A stretch of 64,000 nucleotides of DNA from Chitinophagales bacterium (GTDB lineage Bacteria; Bacteroidota; Bacteroidia; Chitinophagales; UBA8649): positions 62,001-126,000 of the forward strand of contig JACJYT010000002.1 of the NCBI GenBank assembly GCA_020635975.1. The letters run 5' to 3'. The notes beneath the pieces were generated by a model, which saw only the letters and a list, made by a program, of their open reading frames with translations, searched no databases and was not told where the DNA came from. This document shows positions 1 through 8,306 of the stretch, one piece after another. Positions within the stretch are counted from its first letter, which is position 1, and each line of letters starts with the position of its first letter. The translations under genes and the position numbers were made by a program.

Positions 1-23
1 ATTTGTAAGCATAAAAATTAAGT

Positions 24-341
24 ATGGAAGTATACGAAGGTTATATCACCGAAGATTATATAAGAGCAGAAGTGCACTTTAAAGTAGTTTTGCCAGAATA
101 TTGTGAGAATCAACAATTTGAGCTTTACGAAGATGTCAATGGTAAAGATGTCTTAATAGAAGTGTTTTCTTTTCTACTTAACAATAGAACAGCCATAGTT
201 TCTACCGAGAACGGTGTTGCTATCTATACTGGCGAAGTTTCTATTGGCAATGTTGAAACCATAGTGATTTGTCAATTAATAATAGATAAGGAACAAGTAG
301 CATCTTTTCCGTCAAGGAAATTTAAGCTACTCGTTCTCTAA
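24..341 (+). CDS. hypothetical protein, 105 aa
   Basis: I do not recognise this family. The protein has no signal peptide, membrane segment or cysteine pattern of note. It alternates short hydrophobic and acidic stretches, which suggests a small beta-rich cytoplasmic domain. The ATG start lies 23 bases from the window edge. The first five bases of the window read ATTTG, which could be the end of a TAnnTTTG promoter cut by the edge, so the gene is probably complete. It converges on the next gene and the two overlap by 20 bases at their 3' ends. Confidence 0.6.
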   Translation: MEVYEGYITEDYIRAEVHFKVVLPEYCENQQFELYEDVNGKDVLIEVFSFLLNNRTAIVSTENGVAIYTGEVSIGNVETIVICQLIIDKEQVASFPSRKFKLLVL

Positions 342-1737
342 GGATTTTCTGTACCCACGCTTTGTAAGCCATGTTACTAACACCTTCAACCTTGTTTTTT
401 ATGTTAGTTAGTTTTGAGGGTGTTGTAACGTGCTTCACAATTTTCTTTAGCGTTAGTACAAAATTTAGATTAGATTCAATCAACTCTTCCGATAAGAGCT
501 TGTTCCTTCTATAGAATAAGTCCATAGCGCTGAGATGATTGTTTAATAGCTCATACTCTCCTAACATAAAGTAGGCCTTTGCTAAAAAAGATTTGGCATG
601 AATGGCAAAGTAGATGTCTACAAATTCAACATTGACTAAAATTTTTCTTACTTCATCATAATTTCCTAAATTGAATTCTACCATAGAATTCATAATTAAT
701 AAGGTGTTCTCGTTGTCGATTATTGTAGAAATAGAATTGCAAAATTCCTTTGCCCAAGCTTTGTGCTCTAGGCGTAAGGCAATATTTACAATATTCATTG
801 CATTGTGCGAATTGAATTTTTGCTTCTTAATGAAAACCTGATATTCAATTCCCAATAAATTTATCGCATGCATCTCTTCAATGAGGGCTTCATTATTACT
901 TTCCATATAAAGCTTCCTAGCGTAATTAGCCAAATCTATTACAAGCGATCTCTTTTCTTGGGCATTTACCGAGCTAATTATTTCAATTACGCTATGTTTT
1001 AATTTGTAGTATTTCTCTAAACTATAATTACCCTTGTAAAAAAGGGTTATCAAATAGTAAATACTGGCAAAAACATTCTTGGAATACGGCTCCTGGTTAA
1101 TTTCAGAAAGTACTTTATTTAAAAAGGGTGTGCTATATGCTTGAGAAGAATATAAATTACTCGCCATTAACTCGTGCGACCATTTTAGTTTCTCAGTAAA
1201 ATAATAACTATCGAGGTGAACAAGGGCTTCTTCAACAAGACTCTTTTTATTTTTTAAATAATCTTCGTCATCTACCAAGTACTGCTTAATCTTTAGTTCA
1301 AATTTTTCAAGCTCAGTTTTTCTATCGATAATTGGCGATTTTTCTACTTGTTTTAAACTTCGATTTAATTCTTGGGCATATTCTTTATAAAGACCGTTTT
1401 GAAAATAAAATTCTGTTAATAGCTCTTGTTTTAAGGTTTCATTCGCATGTAGTCTTTCTTCAACAATGAAATCATTTAATACTAGCTGACAAAAATGAAG
1501 TAAATCTCTACATTTTGCCTTGTTAAATTTTTCTGCTTCAGAATAAACTAATGCATACAATTCTTTTTCAGTTAAGCTTTCAGCAAGTAAACTTTGGTAG
1601 TGTTTAACAATCAAGCTTAGGCAGGCTACCACTTCTGGTCTAGAGTTTTTTATCGAACAAGAAGAAAACTGAACCAGTTTCTTTGTAGTTTTTTTATCTA
1701 GAACGCTTACAATCTTATATAGTTTTTCTCCTTGCAT
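322..1737 (-). CDS. uncharacterised helical protein of a Bacteroidota type, about 471 aa
   Basis: No enzyme motif is visible. The protein is almost entirely helical, rich in Leu, Lys and Glu, and probably forms helical repeats. Its opening phrase (KIVSVLDKK, then KLVQF) and the later LTEKELY resemble the start of a large uncharacterised Bacteroidota family with a leucine-rich phrase followed by a helical repeat; this is from memory. The frame stays open to a TTG at 1785, but that TTG is the -33 element of a good promoter (1756-1785). I therefore place the start at the ATG at 1737, 18 bases below the -7 box. Confidence 0.65.
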   Translation of the reverse strand: MQGEKLYKIVSVLDKKTTKKLVQFSSCSIKNSRPEVVACLSLIVKHYQSLLAESLTEKELYALVYSEAEKFNKAKCRDLLHFCQLVLNDFIVEERLHANETLKQELLTEFYFQNGLYKEYAQELNRSLKQVEKSPIIDRKTELEKFELKIKQYLVDDEDYLKNKKSLVEEALVHLDSYYFTEKLKWSHELMASNLYSSQAYSTPFLNKVLSEINQEPYSKNVFASIYYLITLFYKGNYSLEKYYKLKHSVIEIISSVNAQEKRSLVIDLANYARKLYMESNNEALIEEMHAINLLGIEYQVFIKKQKFNSHNAMNIVNIALRLEHKAWAKEFCNSISTIIDNENTLLIMNSMVEFNLGNYDEVRKILVNVEFVDIYFAIHAKSFLAKAYFMLGEYELLNNHLSAMDLFYRRNKLLSEELIESNLNFVLTLKKIVKHVTTPSKLTNIKNKVEGVSNMAYKAWVQKILRERVA

Positions 1738-1783
1738 ATATTGGTTGCTTCTAGGCAAAGATATCAATCTTATATAGTTTTTC
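1710..1783. repeat. 19-bp direct repeat pair spanning promoter and first codons
   Basis: The string CAATCTTATATAGTTTTTC occurs at 1710-1728 and again at 1765-1783, 55 bases apart and identical. On the minus strand one copy encodes residues EKLYKI near the N-terminus of the neighbouring protein. The other fills the spacer between the -33 and -7 promoter elements of the same gene. A local duplication of the coding start into the promoter would explain it. Confidence 0.75.
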
Positions 1784-1785
1784 AA
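1756..1785 (-). promoter_or_regulatory. Bacteroidota promoter for the 322-1737 gene
   Basis: On the minus strand TTG (1785-1783) and TATCTTTG (1763-1756) are separated by 19 bases. This fits the Bacteroidota -33 TTG / -7 TAnnTTTG pattern. The transcript should start near 1750, leaving a leader of about a dozen bases before the ATG at 1737. Confidence 0.6.
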
Positions 1786-1899
1786 CTAAAGCCATTTTTG
1801 CTAGCTTTTAGCTTTGGCTCTGATAACAAGGCATTTAATCGTAGTACTTCGGTCTCTCACTGCACCATGTTTTCTCCCTATAGTTAAATAAACTTGCTT

Positions 1900-1907
1900 T
1901 ACATTTG
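1900..1907 (+). promoter_or_regulatory. -7 box TACATTTG, near-leaderless
   Basis: TACATTTG matches TAnnTTTG exactly and ends four bases before the ATG at 1912. If used, the message would begin at or within a few bases of the start codon. Confidence 0.45.
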
Positions 1908-1911
1908 TAGA

Positions 1912-2568
1912 ATGAAGATTTATTTATCGCTTTCGTTTCTCGTTTTATTGAGCTTTTCTTGTACACATAATAATACCAATACCAAGGATGCAAATAATCT
2001 TATGGAACTTGAAGCAGATGATTTCACTTATTTAGAAGATTATTTAAGCATAAAGAATAGGTCGGACTTGTTAGCCTTGTTTGGTGAAGAAGCTGTAGCA
2101 GACGATACTTCCTGGTATGCGGAAGGCTCCGAAATGTTTCTTAGCAGTCAGCTCGAAAATCCGCAAAACAAGCAGGTGATAAGCTTTGTTTGGGGTGAAA
2201 ATATGGAACTACTTTTTATAGAAGCCCCCTTTGCTATATATGATGAAGATTATATACAAATAAGAGAACAAAGAATAGAAAGTAGCAGTGGACTTTTCAC
2301 AGGCATGAGCCTAAATGAACTAAGAGAATGGAATGAAGATGAGTTTGAATTCTATGGATTTTCATGGGATTATGAAGGAACTATTGTAGCAGATGCCGCA
2401 AGTAAAATTATGCAATGTCCGGTTTCTTTTAACCTAAGTTTGTCGTATGATTCTTATACCGGTGGGGATGAACTTACGGGAGATGTATTGCTTAAATCGG
2501 AAGATAGCATAGTGCAAGCCGCTCCTATTTATATAGACCAACTCACTTTGCCAGCTGTGGAATTTTAA
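1912..2568 (+). CDS. hypothetical lipoprotein, 218 aa
   Basis: The N-terminus MKIYLSLSFLVLLSFSC is a lipoprotein signal peptide with a lipobox ending in Cys17, so the mature protein should be anchored in the inner or outer membrane facing the periplasm. The remainder is acidic (many Asp and Glu), with no metal or catalytic motif that I recognise. I chose the ATG at 1912 rather than the TTG at 1894 because the signal peptide then starts properly and a TAnnTTTG box lies just upstream. It converges on the GSCFA gene, overlapping it by four bases. Confidence 0.7.
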   Translation: MKIYLSLSFLVLLSFSCTHNNTNTKDANNLMELEADDFTYLEDYLSIKNRSDLLALFGEEAVADDTSWYAEGSEMFLSSQLENPQNKQVISFVWGENMELLFIEAPFAIYDEDYIQIREQRIESSSGLFTGMSLNELREWNEDEFEFYGFSWDYEGTIVADAASKIMQCPVSFNLSLSYDSYTGGDELTGDVLLKSEDSIVQAAPIYIDQLTLPAVEF

Positions 2569-3512
2569 TGAGCGTCGAAATCAAAACCCAAGGCCTTAAG
2601 TCTTAGTTTTTCTCTTGCTATAAACTCTTGATGCTTATGGTTTTCTTCACTTTCTTCAAAACGAACTCGGTGTTGTAAAGCTTTTTGTATTCTTTCTATG
2701 GAGGCCATAATTTCTAGACTTTCCTTACTAAAATATCGAACTTTGAATGCTTCAAAAATATAATCGATTGCGGCCTTATTAGGGTGAAGCATATCGTTTT
2801 CGTAGAAGCGATAATCTCTTAAATCATCCATCATGATTTCGTATGATGGGAAATAACTAGTGTTTTGGCTTGTTGCTTCTAGCAAGTAAATAGCATTGCG
2901 CAAAATGGCCTTGCTCAAACTGTTTTCTTCAAAACCATCTTTTAAATGGCGCACAGGACTAAGCGTGAAAATTACTTGTAATTTAGGATTAAAGTGCTTT
3001 AAAGCTTCTAAAAAGTGCAAAGCGCTTTCTTTAATTTCAAGGGCTTGCAAAAGTCTTTTGCTAAAAAGATGGTTGGGCATTTTGTGGCAATTTCCTACAA
3101 TCTCACCTTCGTGTTCGTAAACCCAAGCACTTCCAAAACTTATAAAAAGAAAGTTGGCGTTTTTTAGCTGCTCGTGAGCTTTTGTGATGCCCTCATTTAT
3201 AGATTCAAGCACGAGTTCTGCATTTGGCTTGCTAAAATCACTATGGTGCTTAAAACTTTGATAAAGTCCCCTATAAGCTATTAATGATTCTTTAGTATAG
3301 GTTTTTAAAAGAATGATTTCCTCTAGCGCTTGAAAAATAGAAATAGGATTGTAAAGAATGCCATAAGGGTTACTGCTAGCATTAAATTTTCTATCGAGAA
3401 GGTTGCTATAGATATGGGTAGAAAAGCAAGAACCAATAAAGAACAAACTGTCGTTATAGCTTATTTCTAAAGCCCCCTTTTTTATGGCATAACTAGTCCT
3501 AAAAGTATCCAT
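2565..3512 (-). CDS. GSCFA domain protein
   Basis: Residues 25-33 read FFIGSCFST, close to the GSCFA signature that names this family. The layout (nucleophile-like Ser in the N-terminal GSC motif, later ISFGSAWVY, and a DMLHPN motif near residue 243) resembles an SGNH/GDSL-type hydrolase fold. The substrate is unknown. About 315 residues is the normal family length. The start ATG overlaps the stop of the upstream T9SS protein (TAATG), which suggests translational coupling in an Fe-S carrier / T9SS protein / GSCFA operon. Confidence 0.85.
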   Translation of the reverse strand: MDTFRTSYAIKKGALEISYNDSLFFIGSCFSTHIYSNLLDRKFNASSNPYGILYNPISIFQALEEIILLKTYTKESLIAYRGLYQSFKHHSDFSKPNAELVLESINEGITKAHEQLKNANFLFISFGSAWVYEHEGEIVGNCHKMPNHLFSKRLLQALEIKESALHFLEALKHFNPKLQVIFTLSPVRHLKDGFEENSLSKAILRNAIYLLEATSQNTSYFPSYEIMMDDLRDYRFYENDMLHPNKAAIDYIFEAFKVRYFSKESLEIMASIERIQKALQHRVRFEESEENHKHQEFIAREKLRLKALGFDFDAH

Positions 3513-5611
3513 TAGCGAATAAGCGTTATGTTGCCACTTTGCGTCGACTTTTCGCCCGTATTTCTGTGTTCAAATTCTGCAGTCCAAATGTAATTATCGG
3601 CATTCTGAAGTACTCCCTTTAACTTGCCATCCCACTCTAAGAGTTCTGTGCTTTCATAAAGCAATTCGCCCCAACGGTCGTAAATTTTAAGCGATTTTTG
3701 AATTAATTGGGCTTCCGGAATAATTCTGAAAACATCATTTAGATTATCGCCATTTGGACTAAAAGCATCGGGTGCGCCAGAATTTGGCAGAAGTACTTCT
3801 ATAGTTGTACAAGCTGTTTTTACACAGCCAATTTCATCTGTTACGCTAATGCAAAATTCGGTAGTTTCAAAAGGCTCTACTAAGGCATTTCTATCGTCCT
3901 GAGGCTGCACATAGTTTTCCGACCAGAGGTAAGTATAATTTTGGCTAGGTGGATTAATTACTGCATTTAAGAAAACAACATCTCCAATCTCTACAGCTTC
4001 ATCTGGGTCTACTACTATGGTAATGTCTGGGTTTCTAACAATAATTGCTAGGCTTGCATCTTCGATGCAGGCCTCAGAGAAAACATTCCATGTTGCGGTG
4101 GCAACAAATTCATTAACTCCTCTAATTACAGGAGACTGGGTGGTATTTAAATCTTGGCTTACACTCACACCATTGTAAATCCAATTAAACTCATAAGCAG
4201 CACTAGAAGAAATGCTTGCAGATAAATTAACCTGGTCTCCTGCACAAATTAGGGCATCCATTTCTGCACTAACTGTGGTTTCAATAAAAGGCTCTGAGCT
4301 AATTATGGGGGCATAATTAAAACTAAAACCACCGTCCTCTCCATCTTCTACGCCAAGTTGCAATCCTGTGCATAAAGTAGAAGTATAAATTCCTTGCACA
4401 CCACCCAAGGCACTAAGATTGATATTCGCCGGCGCACTTGCCTGGCTAAGCCAAAGGCTACCGCCAGATCCTCCTCCGCCAACTCCTGGACAATTGCCTG
4501 TGTCGTTGTTATCCCCGCCCTTGCCTCCGTCGATCTCAATATTAAGTGGGTCGTTGTAAGTTGCTATATCCAATATTATGGTGCCACCAGCGCCACCACC
4601 TCCCGGACCATCCGCATTACTTGCTGCTGCTCCTGCTCCATTTGCTGAAATTAAGAAACCATTGCAAGTAAGAGAATTTGCTTTTATTATAATGCATCCA
4701 CCAGCATTACCACCAGCGGTGCCCGTTTCATTGTTGCTATCGCCAGCGCCACCTGCACCACCCATTAATATTCTGTTATTGGCAAGAGAAAGCACATTTG
4801 CTTGTCCGCCTTGTCCGCCAGAACCATTACAAAATTGTGTTCCTAAATCATTGTCGCCTCCATCGCCACCAGCACCACCATTTGCACCACCACCACCGCC
4901 GGCATTATGGTCATTTCCGCCACCGCCACCGTTGGCATCCTTTCCTCTAGCAGTTAATTGAGCTTCATAGGCAAAACCTATGCCTTCTCCTTTTATTCCC
5001 CCACAGTTTATCCCTGTGCAACTAAAGCCATTATAGCCACCAAAAGGACTGAAACAATCCACATCGTCTGTATAAGCTCCGCCTCTAAAGCCTATTTCGT
5101 CGGCAAAAATATTGGCTTGAAGATTAACATTTCCACTAGCTTCAAAAAGGATAATTCCACCTATGCTTCCATCCCAAGGTAGAGCTGTTAAGGTGGTTTG
5201 AATGTCAACATCTACATATTGCGGTACGGAAATGATTTGCACTTTGCCAGGAACTCTATAATTATTCGACAATTCATATTCAAATTGCAGACCATTGATA
5301 CTGCCAAGGTTTATAGATTTTATAACATTGTATTCGTAAGCCCCGGCAGACACATAATTTTCTACATTCCCATAATCTTGAAAAGGAACCGTCTCTTCTC
5401 TTATAATAGCACCTTTCATTTGTACAATCAACACTTTATCGCCAACATTGAAATTGTTTTCAGCATTGTTCGCTACTTGCATGGCATTTTTGCAAAAGTC
5501 GATATCTACAACAGCAGCATAGGTGTTTATTATGGGTTGATTAAGTAGGGTAGTTTGCGCTTGAGAAAAGAAAAATAAAGCTGCGAAAACAATACTAATT
5601 AGGTTTTTCAT
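3512..5611 (-). CDS. glycine-rich surface protein with type B T9SS C-terminal domain
   Basis: A secreted protein of 699 residues. Residues 1-19 are a signal peptide ending in AQ. A beta-rich region follows, then a glycine-dominated stretch (about 190-385) with runs such as GGGGGNDHNAGGGGGANGG and interspersed Cys. Ig/PKD-like segments lie at about 450-600. The last ~85 residues, from DAFSPNGDNLNDVF to the end, form the CHU_C / gliding-motility-associated C-terminal domain that targets proteins to the type IX secretion system (type B). It is therefore probably exported and attached at the cell surface. I use the ATG at 5611; an ATG at 5662 lies inside the upstream gene and would put 17 residues ahead of the signal peptide. 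Confidence 0.85.
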   Translation of the reverse strand: MKNLISIVFAALFFFSQAQTTLLNQPIINTYAAVVDIDFCKNAMQVANNAENNFNVGDKVLIVQMKGAIIREETVPFQDYGNVENYVSAGAYEYNVIKSINLGSINGLQFEYELSNNYRVPGKVQIISVPQYVDVDIQTTLTALPWDGSIGGIILFEASGNVNLQANIFADEIGFRGGAYTDDVDCFSPFGGYNGFSCTGINCGGIKGEGIGFAYEAQLTARGKDANGGGGGNDHNAGGGGGANGGAGGDGGDNDLGTQFCNGSGGQGGQANVLSLANNRILMGGAGGAGDSNNETGTAGGNAGGCIIIKANSLTCNGFLISANGAGAAASNADGPGGGGAGGTIILDIATYNDPLNIEIDGGKGGDNNDTGNCPGVGGGGSGGSLWLSQASAPANINLSALGGVQGIYTSTLCTGLQLGVEDGEDGGFSFNYAPIISSEPFIETTVSAEMDALICAGDQVNLSASISSSAAYEFNWIYNGVSVSQDLNTTQSPVIRGVNEFVATATWNVFSEACIEDASLAIIVRNPDITIVVDPDEAVEIGDVVFLNAVINPPSQNYTYLWSENYVQPQDDRNALVEPFETTEFCISVTDEIGCVKTACTTIEVLLPNSGAPDAFSPNGDNLNDVFRIIPEAQLIQKSLKIYDRWGELLYESTELLEWDGKLKGVLQNADNYIWTAEFEHRNTGEKSTQSGNITLIR

Positions 5612-5621
5612 ATGCTCTGTT

Positions 5622-5960
5622 TTAAGCGAATGAGGTGCCACAACCACAAGTTGTGCTTGCATTTGGATTGTTAAAGGTAAAACCTCTGTTATTCAATCCC
5701 TGCTCATAGTCAACTTCTAAATTTTGTAAATATTGCAAATCTAAAGGCTTAATTGCTAATTTTAAATCATCCAAAAAGTAGATTTCGCTTCCAAGAGGGG
5801 CTAACATAAACTCAAATACGTAAGTGAAGCCCGAACAGCCTCCATTTTTTACTCCAAGACAAAGAACTTTATCTTGGGCTTCTAAGCTATTGAGGCGTTT
5901 AATTTCTTTTAAAGCTGTAGGAGTAAACTTTATGGGTAATTTTTTATCTAAATCCGTCAT
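5622..5960 (-). CDS. A-type iron-sulfur carrier (HesB/IscA/ErpA family)
   Basis: A 112-residue protein of the family that carries [Fe-S] clusters from the scaffold to target enzymes in the cytoplasm. The three conserved cysteines are present: Cys42 in GGCSG, and Cys105 and Cys107 in the C-terminal CGCG. Length and spacing are typical. It lies 10 bases upstream of the T9SS protein gene on the same strand. It could serve as either IscA or ErpA; the sequence alone does not decide. Confidence 0.9.
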   Translation of the reverse strand: MTDLDKKLPIKFTPTALKEIKRLNSLEAQDKVLCLGVKNGGCSGFTYVFEFMLAPLGSEIYFLDDLKLAIKPLDLQYLQNLEVDYEQGLNNRGFTFNNPNASTTCGCGTSFA

Positions 5961-6033
5961 AACCTTCTCTGTTAGCGTTTTATTTTTTTATTTTGCACAA
6001 TATTTGGATGTAAATATACATATAATATAAAGC

Positions 6034-6561
6034 ATGGAACTACTACTTGAATTATTAAAATACACATTGCCCGCTTTGGTTGTAGCTTTAGTGGTTTATA
6101 TCATGTTACGTTCTGAAAAGGATAACAAGTATAAATTAAAGCTCTTACAACTGAAATCGGATAACTCTAAAGAAATGGTGCCTTTAAAATTACAGGCTTA
6201 TGAGCGAATAACTTTGTTAGTTCATAGAATTTCTCCAGAGAATATCATTCCAAGACTACAACAACCTGGCATGAGTGCCCAGCAGTTAAAATTAGCTCTT
6301 ATTCAAGCTATTCAGCAAGAATTTGAACACAATATTACGCAACAAGTATATGTTAGTAATGGTTTGTGGACCATGCTGGTAGCCTACAAAAATTCCTTTG
6401 CCAATTTAATAAATGCAAAAAGCAAGGAATTGGAGGCAAATGCCACTGCCTATGATTTGGGCAAGTTAGTTATTACAGAATTTATGGAGAACGACGAAAT
6501 TTTGAGTCCGATAAAAGTCCAAGATTTTATTAAACTAGAAGTGAAAAGTATCTTCATTTAG
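6034..6561 (+). CDS. hypothetical protein with N-terminal membrane helix, 175 aa
   Basis: One hydrophobic helix at residues 7-26 is followed by a long helical region containing LQAYERITLLVHRISPEN, a phrase I associate with a small Bacteroidota family of unknown function. No catalytic motif is seen. It is probably anchored in the inner membrane with the bulk in the cytoplasm. Its TAG stop overlaps the GTG start of the next gene (TAGTG), so it likely forms an operon with the two 5'-nucleotidase genes. Confidence 0.65.
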   Translation: MELLLELLKYTLPALVVALVVYIMLRSEKDNKYKLKLLQLKSDNSKEMVPLKLQAYERITLLVHRISPENIIPRLQQPGMSAQQLKLALIQAIQQEFEHNITQQVYVSNGLWTMLVAYKNSFANLINAKSKELEANATAYDLGKLVITEFMENDEILSPIKVQDFIKLEVKSIFI

Positions 6562-7295
6562 TGCGCTCCTTATTTTTCATATTGCTTTTTGCTTTGAGTT
6601 CTTGTAAGGTGCTTTATGTGAGTGCCATTGAAGATAGTCAAACTAAATTTGATTCTAGTTACCAGCAAGAAGATGCGCATGTAGATAGTATTATTTCGCC
6701 GTATCGAGTTCGCTTGGATAGCTCGATGAATGAAGTTTTGGTCTATGCAGCGAAGGATATGCTTAAAGCTAAACCCGAATCTAGCCTAGGTAATCTATTA
6801 GCGGATGCCTGCAAGTTGATGGCCGAAGAGTACAGCGCTGAAAAGGTGGATTTTGCGATATTGAACTATGGAGGTATAAGAGTGCCTAGCATTAATCAAG
6901 GTCCTGTAAGTTTAGGCAATGTTTATGAGCTAATGCCCTTCGATAATTACTTGGTTTTATTGCGTTTGAATGGAGCAAAAGTAGAAGAACTCATGCATTT
7001 AATTGCCAAAGCAGGTGGTTGGCCGATATCTGGATTGAGTTTTGAAATGGACGGCGATAAAGCAAGTCATATACAAGTTGCTGGTATGCCCTTAGACTAT
7101 GAAAAGCAATATACCCTAGCTATTTCGGATTATCTTGCTAATGGTGGCGATAATTTGGAACTTTTAGTGGCTTTTGAGCAGGAAAATACGAATGTTTTAT
7201 TGAGAGAAGCCTTTATAGCTTATTTTAAAAAAATAGCAGCCGAAGGCAAGATGTTGGATGCTAATTTAGAAAATAGAATTACCAAGCATGAATAG
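6561..7295 (+). CDS. 5'-nucleotidase C-terminal domain lipoprotein
   Basis: This gene carries only the substrate-binding (C-terminal) half of a UshA-type 5'-nucleotidase. Visible family features are LGNLLADACKLMA, NYGGIRVPSINQGPVSLG, ELMPFDNYLVLL and a late ISDYLANGGDN. It starts at GTG with a lipoprotein signal (MRSLFFILLFALSSC), placing it in the periplasm on a lipid anchor. The metal-binding half is encoded by the next gene, which overlaps it by eight bases. In many bacteria the two are one polypeptide in the opposite order. The pair probably hydrolyses nucleotides or related phosphoesters outside the cytoplasm. Confidence 0.85.
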   Translation: MRSLFFILLFALSSCKVLYVSAIEDSQTKFDSSYQQEDAHVDSIISPYRVRLDSSMNEVLVYAAKDMLKAKPESSLGNLLADACKLMAEEYSAEKVDFAILNYGGIRVPSINQGPVSLGNVYELMPFDNYLVLLRLNGAKVEELMHLIAKAGGWPISGLSFEMDGDKASHIQVAGMPLDYEKQYTLAISDYLANGGDNLELLVAFEQENTNVLLREAFIAYFKKIAAEGKMLDANLENRITKHE

Positions 7296-8226
7296 AAGAG
7301 ATTTCATCCAAAAACTCGGTCTTGGTGGATTAGCCCTAGGCTTGTCGAATGTTCCTTTGGAACTTTTAGCAGGAGGAGTGGATGCCGATTTTGCTAAAAT
7401 AAGCATACTACATACCAACGATATGCATAGCAGAATAGATCCTTTCCCAGAAGGGAGCAAATATGCTGGTTTGGGGGGGATGGCTAAAAGAGCCCAGTTA
7501 ATTAAAAAAATTCGTTCTGAAGAAGAGCATGTTGTTTTATTAGATGCGGGGGATATTTTTCAGGGAACACCATATTTTAATATTTATGGGGGAGAGTTAG
7601 AGTTTAAGCTAATGAGCGAAATGGCTTATGATGCCGCTACTTTGGGTAACCATGACTTTGATGCAGGTTTAGAGGGATTAGTAAAGCAAATGCCTTTGGC
7701 TAAGTTCCAATTTTTAAATGCCAATTATATCCTAGACAACACTCCCTTGCTTGGCAAGGTGCAAGCGTATCAAGTAATCGAAAAAGACGATGTTAGAATT
7801 GGAATTTTCGGTGTGGGAATAGAGTTGAAGGGCTTGGTGCCCGATAAACTTTTCGGAGAAGTGCAATATACCGACCCCTTAGTGGCAGCAAATAATACGG
7901 CAAGAATTTTAAAAGAGGATTTGAAGTGCAGCTTGGTAGTGTGTTTATCGCATTTAGGTTTAAAATATGAGAGTAAGAAGATTTCTGATGTAGTTTTGGC
8001 GCAAAACACCGAGAATGTGGATATCATTATAGGTGGACATACCCATACCTTCTTGGATAAGCCTATGGTTGTTAATAACTTAAAAGGACATCCCGTAGTA
8101 GTAAATCAAGTGGGATGGGCGGGTATTAATTTGGGAAGGCTTGATATAAGTATTGCTAAGGGTAAAAAGAAAAATAAAAATAATTCAAGACCTGCTATTC
8201 TTTCCAAAAAAACAATAGTGAAATAA
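7288..8226 (+). CDS. 5'-nucleotidase metallophosphatase domain protein with Tat-like signal
   Basis: The metallophosphoesterase half of a UshA-type 5'-nucleotidase. Metal ligands are visible in order: LHTNDMHSR (about 42-50), DAGDIFQGT, TLGNHDFDAG, a later LSHLG, and GGHTHTF. The N-terminus RRDFIQKLGLGG is a twin-arginine-like signal, so the folded metalloenzyme may be exported by Tat while its partner domain goes by the lipoprotein route. Its start overlaps the partner gene by eight bases. The C-terminus is short and lysine-rich. It ends where the family's nucleotide-binding half would normally begin. Confidence 0.88.
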   Translation: MNRRDFIQKLGLGGLALGLSNVPLELLAGGVDADFAKISILHTNDMHSRIDPFPEGSKYAGLGGMAKRAQLIKKIRSEEEHVVLLDAGDIFQGTPYFNIYGGELEFKLMSEMAYDAATLGNHDFDAGLEGLVKQMPLAKFQFLNANYILDNTPLLGKVQAYQVIEKDDVRIGIFGVGIELKGLVPDKLFGEVQYTDPLVAANNTARILKEDLKCSLVVCLSHLGLKYESKKISDVVLAQNTENVDIIIGGHTHTFLDKPMVVNNLKGHPVVVNQVGWAGINLGRLDISIAKGKKKNKNNSRPAILSKKTIVK

Positions 8227-8241
8227 GTTTTTTTTAAACAA

Positions 8242-8249
8242 TATTTTTG
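8242..8249 (+). promoter_or_regulatory. -7 box TATTTTTG for dnaA
   Basis: TATTTTTG fits TAnnTTTG exactly and lies 57 bases before the dnaA start in an AT-rich stretch. No clear -33 TTTG is seen at the ideal distance. Confidence 0.45.
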
Positions 8250-8265
8250 TCACTTTTACACCATC

Positions 8266-8284
8266 TTTATACCTTGTGTATAAA
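8266..8284. promoter_or_regulatory. inverted repeat with DnaA box in the dnaA leader
   Basis: TTTATAC-CTTGT-GTATAAA is a perfect 7-bp inverted repeat. It contains TGTGTATAA (8275-8283), the complement of TTATACACA, which fits the DnaA-box consensus TTATNCACA. It sits between the promoter box and the dnaA ATG, a natural site for DnaA to repress its own gene. Only one box is present, so I do not call an origin here. Confidence 0.5.
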
Positions 8285-8306
8285 ATAACAAACACGACCC
8301 TTAATT

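Noticed and set aside
4578..4961. Long plus-strand frame opposite the glycine-rich region, rich in Pro and Ala
   Set aside because: It is the mirror image of Gly codons (GGN read as NCC) in the T9SS protein; composition alone explains the open frame.
8227..8306. Replication origin next to dnaA
   Set aside because: Only one DnaA box and a short AT-rich stretch are present; an origin needs a cluster of boxes and an unwinding region, neither of which can be shown here.
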